A DNA stretch of 64,000 bases from Phragmites australis. Lineage: Eukaryota > Streptophyta > Magnoliopsida > Poales > Poaceae. The notes under the pieces were generated by a model. It saw only the letters and a program-made list of their open reading frames with translations. It had not been told where the DNA came from and did not search any database. The stretch spans positions 12,250,001-12,314,000 of the forward strand of contig NC_084941.1 of NCBI RefSeq assembly GCF_958298935.1, in the 5' to 3' direction. Both the position numbers and the translations under genes were made by a program. Positions 55,436-64,000 of this stretch are shown in pieces (the stretch's first letter is position 1; each line of letters opens with the position of its first letter).

Positions 55436-56369
55436 AAGAAAAGCTTCATAAAAATATAATGAACTATTATTTAGACAAGTGATCATGATATTGAGAGCAT
55501 CACTTGTGTTGATTTTTTTTTTTTTTTGCCATACTATGAAGATAGCTTTGGGTTTAGTAGTTTGATCTAATGTTTTTATGTTACTTACCTGGTAGGTGAT
55601 GCACACTAGGCCTAGTTAGCTCTAATAGACTAGAATGAAGGTCTAAGACATCAATGAAGAGAAGCCATAAAGACTCGGGCTTGAGTTGAATTGAATTGGA
55701 CAAGTCCCTCTAAGAAACATGTCACTATATCATACAGTGGAGGTCAACGTATCATGCGATGAAGGCAACCAGAAGACAACAAGGTTTCTCCAAAATCACC
55801 ATAGGTTACTGTATCATACGGTGGGCACCGTACTGCGAGACAAATATTATGTCAACTGGTGCCCTAGGAGTTCAGGTCACCATATTATAAGGTGTGCTTG
55901 TCATCATATCACATGGTGAGTACAGAGAAGACCCCAACAGTCAAATTTCTTAGAGTAAATATCACAAAACTACATTTCTTTTGGTTTAACTATCACAAAA
56001 CAACATTTTTCCTCTTCTATTTCACAAAACCACACTTCATTGGCATTATTTTATCACAAACTACATTTCTTTTGATTTAACTATCACAAAACTACACTTT
56101 TTCCCTCCTATTTCATAAAATAACACTTAATGTTCACAGTAACAGAAGTGTAGTTTGGTGATAAAGTGATGCGAATTAAGTGTGGTTTTGTGAAATATGA
56201 GGGGAAAATTGTAGTTTTGTGATAGTTAAACCAAAAGAAGTGTAGTTTTGTGATATTCACTCAATTTCTTATCATTGGAACGGTAGACAATGTATCATAC
56301 GGTAGCGTCACCGTAACATATAGTGGGGTCACTGTAATATATAGTGGGGGTCACCATATCACATAATGA
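55436..56369. mobile_element. LTR-like sequence with repeated GTATCATACGGTG motifs
   Basis: Degenerate units containing (G/A)TATCATACGGTG or CACCATAT.A recur at about 55725, 55748, 55808, 55880, 55905, 56290, 56310 and 56350. Repeats of this type occur in copia LTRs of grasses. No LTR end or primer-binding site was found. A palindromic MITE is inserted at 55953. Confidence 0.45.
55953..56262. mobile_element. Palindromic MITE (310 bp), Mutator-type, 9-bp duplication
   Basis: GAGTAAATATCACAAAACTA at the left and the reverse complement of the right end (GAGTGAATATCACAAAACTA) start inverted repeats of more than 60 bp. A second inverted pair lies inside, so almost the whole element folds into one hairpin. 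It is flanked by perfect 9-bp duplications AATTTCTTA (55944-55952 and 56263-56271), the size made by Mutator-like transposases. Confidence 0.95.
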
Positions 56370-56453
56370 GGATGTGTTTGGTTGCCTAAATTTTCTCCAT
56401 TCTGGCTTGGTGGATATGTACAATCTTAGGGAGAAGAATGTTTGGTTACCTAC

Positions 56454-59400
56454 TGTCACACCCGATTTTAACGGCTAAAATCAAATACGGCTTATGTGTG
56501 CTTAGGATGTTCAAAACACATAAGGATGTCACAGGTGAAGTAACAAAAGCAATACTTTTATAGAATAAATATTAAACTCTTACAACAATTGACATATATT
56601 GTCTTCTATGAAGATATCTGCAGTGGAACAGAAGCATTGGTGCCCACAACACCGCAGGCAACTGACCGGGAGACACGCGCCTAGAACGTTGTAACCTCAT
56701 CTCGTTCCATATCTTCACTCACTGAGCAGCCCACACATGTCGCATGGCATAGGGAAAATAGCATATGTGAGCACATGACGCGCTTAGCAAGTATACAGGG
56801 GAATAATGATATGCAGGCTTATAACAATGACAGGCTAACACAAGGGTTTATTTGCATAAATACGAGTAAAGAAAACAATTGAACTTTAAAAATATTGAAC
56901 AATTATTAATTGAATTTAACCCAATTAATCCAACCTTTATCCCACACCCAAGGTTACCCACCTTGTAAACAATAACCATAACCAACTAATCATGTGAAGA
57001 TTCAAGTCTTTCATGACCGCGAGCACGGCTGATATATCAGATTTTACACTCTGCAGAGGTTGTCCAGCTTTCCCCACCAGTCGTGATTTCCGTGTTGCTG
57101 TGTTTGCAAGACACTTAACACACGTCAGTGGTGTGCCGCTAGGAGATCACTACGAAGTATTGTCCATTGATTAGGTCCTGGTACTCCAACGAATACCAGC
57201 CAAGTGTCTAACCAATATGCTAAGTCTTACCCATATCAGCCTCGTGGTTGGTACGGTAATTCTTGGGTTGTCGCTCCATGAACCGGTCCTTATATGTGAT
57301 ACTTGGGCAAAGACTTTCCAACTATCCAACAGGGAAATAACCAACAAATCTTAACATCTCTGCTCGGAACGTATCCACAAGCCCACCACAAGAACCAACA
57401 TCCCCTAACCTATTCTTTGCCTAAGTCCTAGGGTTTCATGTTGCTAAAACAAGTTCATCATCACCATTGCGTATGTCCACTAAACATGTAAATGACACTT
57501 CCCAACATTCTAACAGCATGACTAAGCAACTCTACCCACAAGACATCTAACCATAAACCACATAGCCTTCAAGGAATGATAAGGGAATATCTAGGTAAGA
57601 CTCTAACATAGGTGACTACCCATCAAATTGACAGACATTGCATGCAATTTGTAAAACAAAATATTTAAAAATATAGTTTCAAGATGATCAAGGAGTACAC
57701 TTGCCTTATTCCCAATACTGCTCAGTGTTGTTGAAACCTTGGTCTTGAAGTCCCTTGAACTAATCCAAAGCGTTGTCGACTAATCGTGAATTCTACTGAC
57801 AAACAAAACAACATTGAATAAACACCAAATAAACTCCAAATGCAACACAAAAGAAATAGAACGATAAACTGGGATCTTTAATTGGGCTGGATAAGAGGAA
57901 CAGAATTGACTAGACTTCTATCGAGGCAAGATTAAGGGATGGGAACTAGGGTTAAGGTTTCACATAAAAAGATAGAAAAGATTGACTAAAGTTCTTCTGG
58001 GAAAAGATATGGTTGTAGAGATCCAGATGTTACTAAGGAATAACTACTGTAAATATCTGAGGATGGCTATTTGAAACTAGCATGGTTGGATAGATCATAT
58101 TTTTAGGAAAATTTGAGCGCAAGAATCACCCAAATCGGAGCTAAACGAAGAAAATATGGCTAAAACAATTTTAAGATTAAATCTGAAAAAGAAAAGGATT
58201 TATTTTGAATAAAACAGAAAGTTCAAGGACCTTTTTGTAAAAATAGAGGGACCTATTTGTAATTTTGGAAAAGTCTAGGGACTAATCTGTAAAAAGATAG
58301 GGACTTTTTGGTAAATATAGAAAAGTTTAGGGGCCTAATTGTAAATTTGCCAATTATCAGGATTATTTGCAATTATTTTTATATTGGAAAAGAGGAGTTG
58401 CTGACTGGATATGATGACTGGGCATAATGGTTGATGTGGCTTGACACATGGGTTGACTTTGCTGATGTGGCAAAGTGAGGTGGCAAGAATTGCTGACTGG
58501 ACTCATGTTGACAAGTGTCGGTTTTCTGTTAGAGGATGAAGAGGTATCTAATGGATCTAATCCGGGCCCTTGGCTGAAGATCTGATGGCCGGGGAGGACT
58601 GGGAGGCACTATGCGCTGGCGGTAGAGAAGAGTTGGCGGAGCCGAGCTCGAGCACGGTGGAGACTCGCCAGAGAAGGGCGAAAAGCTCGTTGCCGGTGTC
58701 GGATTTCGACGACGGTCAGTGGAGGGTAGAGAGGAGAGTAAGGGGGGTTCGGTTTAGGGTGTTACCTCGGGTGATGCGGCACGGGAAGGAACCAGCGGCG
58801 GTGAGAGAGGCGGCAGCGCACAGAACCTCATCGACCGAGGGGTTTCGGCGGCGGAAAGTCGACGAGAAGCGGCGGAAGCACCTCCTTGTGAGCTTGCAGT
58901 GCCGAGGAGCTACTCAGAGTAGTGGAGACAACTTGGGAGCAGCTGATCCGCGAGCTCGGCCGTGGGACCCCAATGGCGGCCAGCGGCACTAGGCTTTCAG
59001 TGTCTCAGCGGATTAAGGCCAGGACCGAAATATATATAGGGCGGACGGGGGAAGACGTACGGGGAACGGAGTCCTGGGGCGGCAGCACGGTTGGCTCCGA
59101 GTTGGAGTTCAGGAGGAAGACGACAGGGACACGGGCCCACGTGGCGGTGACACGGGGTGAAGGCGGCTTTGGCGCGGAGTGCCAACGGAGTGCGGGCAGC
59201 GCGGAGGCAGCAGGCGCGCGTTTGGCAGCGGGCGGCAGGGCGAGATGGGCCGAGGCGGCCAGGCCCAGGTGGGGAGATGGAGGAGGGAGAGAGGAGCTGC
59301 CGGGCTGCCAGGCCAGCAAGCCGGGGAGAAGAGGGGATGGGCTGCGCCCAAGGGAGGAGGGAGCACGGGCTAGGCCTGGGTTTGGACTTGGCCGGGATAG

Positions 59401-59822
59401 ATTAGGGTTTTAGCTTTTATTTGCTTAGGAATTTCAGAAAAAGGAATAAAGCAAATACAATTCAAATAAAACACCAAATAAAGCCTAAAAGTTCTAGAAA
59501 ATCCAACAAGCCTTTTGAAAACATTTTAGAAGCCAAATAAAATTATTTTGAGTTTATGAAAATATTTTGATATTTTGGAAATCATTTTTAACTCAAATAA
59601 ATTCTAATAAACTCCAAAAGTGCTCAAATAAAATCCAATAAAACCAAAGAAAACCTATATGCATATTTTCAGCATGAATGCATATAAACAAAACAATAAA
59701 CCTTAATTCAAATTCAAATTTGAATTTAGAAAATAGGCTTTTTCCTATTCTAATTATTCAACATACAATCTAATCTTAATTTTTTTTAGAAATTTGAGAA
59801 ATCTGAAAATCAGGGTGTGACA
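56454..59822 (-). mobile_element. Solo LTR, 3369 bp, minus-strand orientation
   Basis: Plus-strand ends TGTCACACCCGATTTT and AAAATCAGGGTGTGACA, so TG...CA with unusually long inverted ends. Flanks CCTAC (56449-56453) and CTTAC (59823-59827) agree at 4 of 5 positions. A TATA box readable only on the minus strand (CCTATATATATTT, 59028-59040) sits beside a GC-rich block, so transcription probably runs leftward. The GC-rich block 58566-59411 gives long open frames on both strands without recognisable domains. Confidence 0.82.
59028..59040 (-). promoter_or_regulatory. TATA box of the long solo LTR
   Basis: CCTATATATATTT on the minus strand, followed by C/G-rich sequence. It is used here to orient the LTR. 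Confidence 0.5.
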
Positions 59823-60189
59823 CTTACATCCACCGTTCTAGCCTGGGCTGGTGGATGCAAATATATGCCTTGAGTCTAGCCCAGGAGGGAAGCTCAAATC
59901 AAGCTTCACTCTGCAGCTAGGCCCAGTGGATGCAAGCTCCTATATGCTCTCATGTAGGCTGGCCCGCTTGTTAGTGTCACAAAATCATCTTCATGCGAGC
60001 CACCAATCACAATCTCAACTCTTGTATCCGCTCATATGGATCCATTTTCGGTGAACCAAACAAAAACTCAGCTCAGCCTATCCAGACAGATACTACCAGT
60101 CAAACACTCTTCTTTTCAACAAATATGACTCTGCTTAGCCTGCATATACGATCCACATGGGTGAAGTAAACTAAACACACCCTGACTGG

Positions 60190-62342
60190 AGTTTTGCACA
60201 GTTTCACCCAATAGCTAGTTTTTGAAGTTGGGTCTATATATACTCCACCACTTGGCCATATAATGTTTGCTTGAGCTAGAGGGAGTGTTACCACACACAT
60301 TTGAGAGTTCTTGCCACCAAAGTGAAGGTAATTAGCACAAGATTAAGGACTTGATTAGTGCTAGTTTAGACCTATTATGCATCTAGCTAGGTGATTATCC
60401 TAGAGTTAGATCAAGTAAGTTCAGAAGTCATGTTGAGATGTGTCATGGCTTAGCTTTTATGATGAGCAATTGATAAATTGATTTGTAGTTAAATTGAGAT
60501 GTGAGATTTTGGGGATTGCATGAGCATGTTTATGTTTCATAATGCATGATTATTATTTGTAACTAACCGGAGTTGGTGAAAGTGATGTAAATTTTTTAGG
60601 AGAAGAAAATGTGTGTTTTTTAGTCTTATGATGTGTAGGTTAATGGAGTCAACAACGAGAGGATTGAGACCAAGTGGAAGGTTTGGCATCGGACATTCGG
60701 GATATAGTGTGAATTCAAGGGTGATCCACATCATACGCGTGGAGAGAGCAAGAAGCACATGAAGTTTGATGGAGACGACGTGTTCACTAAGTCAAAGCAA
60801 GTGGGATTCCAGTACAAGTGACAAGGGGGCCTGAGGAGCGGGATCGAGAGAAACTTTCCGGTGGTTAGGATTGCGGAACAAGGTCACATGGATTGATATC
60901 TTAAGGATTTCTTATGAAGTAAGCAAGTGATGGTGAGTCACGCGAAGCGAGGAAGGAGATTGCACGGTTTGGCCTCAAAATCATGGGAAGGATGGATTTG
61001 CATGTGGCACCATCAGGAACCTTGCGTATGCGAAGCTAAGTCATGAAGTGCGCGATGGCATTCGTGTGAAGGATAAATATTTGGACAAAAAATGCCCTCA
61101 GTGGTAGGTAGGAGTGTATCGAATGGTATTTTGAGGAAGATATCCTAAAATAGCCTATAAATAGAGATTGCTGGTTGTGGAGGCCGCTTGAGGCATTCAC
61201 TTCAGTTTTGAGATATGGTTGAGGAGAGGAGGGAAAGAGGAGAGAAAGAGCGATGAGTGATTAGGCTAGGAGCTTAGTCACATTTGGGTGTTCATGGTAT
61301 CTTACTATGTAATCATATATATTGATTCCTCTTGAATTAATAGAACAAATTTCTGGAAATGCTTGTCTCAATCTCTTGTGCCTCCTTTCTTAGTTTAATC
61401 CCTCTATTTGCTCCCTTGCAAGTTTTTCTTGGATTTTGAATTTGTTTGAGTTCTTTGTGTGTGCAAGGATGGGGATATTAATCTAGGAAAATTTAAATGG
61501 AAACCCCTTAGCACAATAATGATTTTGGGAGTTTTGCATGGTTTGCCCAGTTTAGGCCTCTCCATGGCCAAAACTTGATTTTCTTGTTTCCTTCATTTTG
61601 AGGGTGTTCTTATTGAGTTGTTGCGAGCTATGACCAGTGGGAAGCATATCCATAACACCTAGCATGTACATCTCCTAGGAGCTCACAAAAGTTCAAGTTC
61701 TTTCGTTGTCACCTTGGAAACATTAATTTTTGAAAAGCAGCTCTAAACTTTCTCATGATCCGGAGTCAATTGTTGTTGGAAAAGACCTCTAAACTCGTAC
61801 CCACATGTCCTCCAAGTTTCATGGGATTTATAGTTGATTTGTTAAGGTTTTGGGATTTTTGGAGTTAGCTCGAGTTGAGATTTTGTTCTGATCATCTGTG
61901 CAAAGTACTAGCAATTAGACCACCAACCCTTACGGTTAGACTGCAGGATACACCAAGCGATTTTGTTATGATATTTGTGTGGAATCCCAAGAGTCAGACC
62001 GCCAGGATTCTTGGTCAGACCACCATATCAGGAGTCAAACTGCAAAGGAAATAGAGTTCTCAAATCTCTCTGCTCTCCTCATAGTCAGACCTCCTGGACC
62101 CATGGTTAGACCACTGGAACTTAGTTTTTGCTCTGTTGTTTTCTCCTCTCGCATTTTTGCTTTCGGTTTACATCAAGGGTCCTAGCTTGGCTCCTAGGGT
62201 TAGTAGTTTCTCAATAATTACATGATCTTGTTTAAGTTAGAAGAGAGACATGTTAGGTTATAATTAGGAAAGGCCATCCAAAAATTTGGAAGGCTCCTAT
62301 TCACCCCTCCTCCCTCCTACTTGTCACATTTTCGGTCCTTCA
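60190..62342 (+). mobile_element. LTR of Ty1-copia element 2 (left edge approximate)
   Basis: Ends TTTTCGGTCCTTCA at 62342 and shares ordered blocks with the LTR of copia element 1, such as GTGGGATTCCAGTACAAGTGAC versus the equivalent near 18660. Near 61915-62125 it holds repeated GTCAGACC(G/A)CC and TTAGACCACC motifs. The start was not fixed. Confidence 0.65.
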
Positions 62343-62702
62343 ATTGGTATCATAATTGGTTAGGTTCACTTGTTGACCTTAACTGGTTTGTGATCCGAAT
62401 GCGACAATGGACAAGGAGGAATAAAGATTTTAGTCTTCGATGGCAAAGGTTTTCCATATTGAAAGGTTTGGATGAGGGCTTTATCTTTTAAGCCAAGGGA
62501 TTGTTATTTGGAACATAGAGCAACATGACTATGAGATTCCAGATGATATGACAAGAGCTTCTCTAGGTTAGGTAACTGCTTTTGAGAATAATTTCAAAGT
62601 TGTCAATTTCTTGCTTACTGCTCTAGGTAGAAAGGAATTTGATCATGTCGCACAACTTACTACTCCTCATGCAATTTGGGTACCAATCAAGTAAAATCCA
62701 TG
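62343..62702 (+). pseudogene. Start of copia element 2 gag, cut off at 62702
   Basis: The primer-binding-site relic TGGTATCAT (62345-62353) has lost part of the consensus. The gag start then follows, aligning with 19805-20060 of element 1 (FDGKGFPY-stop-KVWMRAL versus FDGRDFSY-stop-KVRMEAY). It ends abruptly where a new LTR begins at 62704. Confidence 0.75.
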
Positions 62703-62703
62703 C

Positions 62704-63337
62704 TGTTGGGACCAAGATCCCAGACAGTATGGACCTTTGGTTACAGGAATGTCGAAGGGTCCTCGGGGTGACACGTGTTAGAGGTGGAACAGTTTTTCAA
62801 TTCCTTCCCCGGGTACAGTATGGCTCTATTTATAGCCCTTACTCGACCACCCCAGGCGTGGTTTACAAATCCTACCCCTTTACCTGCTATATTCTTGGAA
62901 TATCCAGGGGTATTATGGTACAAGTAAGCATAATTACATAATTACAACTCTGCCTTGAACGACCCAAAACGGGCCCACTATCCCGAAGTGATCTTTGTCT
63001 CCGAAGATCTGCTGAAGTCTTCTCCATTTGGTCGTCCGTCAGATGGCCTTTGGCCCCCGAGCGAAGGTCGGCTTCTACCTTCAGTCGCTACGATCACTCA
63101 GGGCCGCAGGCACGGGCTTTGTCCTTCGGTCGAAGGCTTGCCTACGTCTTTGCCAGCACGGGAAATCGCGGATGTGGGCGCGCCTACATCCTTCGACCTA
63201 TGGAGCTTCGCAATCTTCGCCACCTTCAGATGAAGTCCCTGAAACGAAATTGCAATGACAAGCATGCGATCTTTCCAGTAGACTTCGAGCTACCCTCCGA
63301 AGAGGGGGGGGGGGGAGGCGAGAGATCATCCCCAACA
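62704..63337 (-). mobile_element. 3' LTR of a minus-strand Tat-like Ty3-gypsy element (634 bp)
   Basis: Plus-strand ends TGTTGGGACC and CCCCAACA give TG...CA with inverted TGTTGG/CCAACA. Directly to its right the minus strand reads CCAGTAGGGGGCTAC, a polypurine tract, so this is the 3' LTR of an element on the minus strand that continues beyond the window. A TATA-like CTATAAATAG is readable on the minus strand at about 62826-62837. Confidence 0.78.
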
Positions 63338-63352
63338 GTAGCCCCCTACTGG
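63338..63352 (-). other. Polypurine tract of the Tat-like element
   Basis: AGTAGGGGGCTAC on the minus strand, abutting the LTR. It is the plus-strand primer site of the element and fixes its orientation. Confidence 0.75.
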
Positions 63353-63472
63353 TAAGGTTTATCTTCGATGGCCGAACCTGTAGTCTGCAAGATACATCTC
63401 AACGCCGTCCCCTTCGGCCTCTCGAAGTCTAATGTGGTGGATGCACTTCGTTGAAATTTTAATGTTATTTTT

Positions 63473-63505
63473 TATTATTTATTTATTTATTTATTTATTA
63501 TTTTT
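63473..63505. repeat. (TTTA)n microsatellite
   Basis: About 27 bases of TTTA repeats within a T-rich run. A very similar block lies at 63966-64000. Confidence 0.9.
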
Positions 63506-63639
63506 TTAGCATGGCCAAGCGGTTACTTGGTAACTGTATCGTTGATATGCATTTAATGTCCTCGATGTACACCGAAGCGTAATTTTCCTCGCCGGTTCAA
63601 GTTCCGATGCGCACGGTTTTAACCGCTGTCCCCCAACGC

Positions 63640-63647
63640 TATAAATA
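63640..63647 (+). promoter_or_regulatory. TATA box upstream of the antisense ORF
   Basis: TATAAATA in CGCTATAAATATCACACC, about 150 bp before the ATG at 63798. Confidence 0.55.
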
Positions 63648-63797
63648 TCACACCGCAGTTACTTGTTTTTACCTCACCTTTGCTGAAGCTGTCGCTCTCG
63701 TACGAAGCCTCTTACGGTCTTCTAAGCCTTTCTCGGACGAAGCCCCCCTTTCAACTCTTCGCGTAATTTCCTGTTTAAGTCGGCCCCTTTGAGCCAA

Positions 63798-64000
63798 ATG
63801 GCACCGAAGGCCCGGTCTTCTAGCCCTAAGACGTATTAGATTGGGCAATCCAAGGTGGATGACGAAGTGTTAGCCAGCCTCGTGAAGGAGGGGTTGATTA
63901 ATGATGTTTCGAAGGTTCGGCTCCCCGGTGAGCAGGAGACACCGGAGCCCGTTGATGATGAAATGTTTTTTATTTATTTATTTATTTATTTATTATTTTT
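63798..64000 (+). pseudogene. Antisense ORF of the Tat-like element (putative gypsy-type transposon family), interrupted, runs off window
   Basis: From ATG 63798 the frame reads MAPKARSSSPKTY, a TAG at 63837-63839, then SKVDDEVLASLVKEGLIND and VRLPGEQETPEPVDDEMFF before a (TTTA)n tract and the window edge. This resembles the N-terminus of the plant proteins called putative gypsy type transposon (PF04195), which start with a short MAPK-like leader and a S.V....L..LV..G....G..VRLPG pattern. It is encoded on the strand opposite to the retrotransposon's own genes, between pol and the 3' LTR, as known for extra ORFs of Tat-lineage elements. The single stop replaces the Trp usual in this position. 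Confidence 0.6.
63966..64000. repeat. (TTTA)n microsatellite at the window edge
   Basis: Near-identical to 63473-63505 and interrupts the antisense ORF. Confidence 0.9.

Larger units (their letters stand above)
56370..60182. mobile_element. Tourist-like MITE split by a 3.4-kb solo LTR
   Basis: Left end GGATGTGTTTGGTTGCCT and the reverse complement of the right end, GGGTGTGTTTAGTTTACT, are inverted relatives. TGA flanks both sides (56367-56369 and 60183-60185). Without the LTR inserted at 56454 the element would be about 440 bp. Confidence 0.65.

Overview
This window is nuclear DNA from a flowering plant, almost certainly a grass. It has GT-AG introns, GC-rich first exons, and grass-type LTR, LINE, CACTA, hAT and PIF/Tourist repeats. 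Two host genes can be read with confidence. One is the 3' three-quarters of a class XI myosin (IQ motifs, coiled coil, globular tail) at 2985-17006 (+), whose motor domain lies left of the window. The other is a complete five-exon receptor-like cytoplasmic kinase at 51924-54621 (+). Two further host-derived pieces are broken: a FAR1/FHY3-type DNA-binding domain fragment (45961-46478, -) and a Serinc/TMS first-exon-like fragment (about 44286-44415, +) inside a small DNA transposon.

Layout. 1-2546: LINE copy (-) with a readable ORF1-like protein and a broken reverse transcriptase. 2985-17006: myosin, whose IQ-to-coiled-coil intron is swollen to 8.1 kb by a LINE complex that contains a solo LTR and is bracketed by a 100-bp direct repeat. 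17191-21890: the region downstream of myosin, split by a truncated copia element. 22168-28662: a nest of LTRs, including two copies of an LTR carrying a hairpin-forming 77-bp minisatellite. 28729-30080: an endogenous pararetrovirus fragment abutting an (AT)n tract. 30080-32340: copia debris. 32842-38215: a nearly complete but dead chromodomain gypsy element. 38217-39270: a second copy of the myosin-downstream region. 39271-51702: DNA transposons (TIR element, PIF-like, CACTA, hAT) plus a 5'-truncated LINE with a perfect 15-bp target-site duplication. 51924-54621: the kinase gene. 54776-64000: foldback MITEs, a 3.4-kb solo LTR, copia LTR sequence, and the left end of a minus-strand Tat-like gypsy element with an antisense ORF.

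The genes do not form an operon or pathway. The coherent story is structural: two apparently functional genes persist in DNA remodelled by successive, often nested, insertions. Many insertions can be bounded to the base by their target-site duplications. I found no sign of a new multi-gene system. The strongest leads are the 100-bp repeat around the intronic LINE, the gene-fragment-carrying PIF-like element, the virus fragment beside the AT repeat, the hairpin minisatellite in the LTRs, and the antisense ORF in the right-hand gypsy element.
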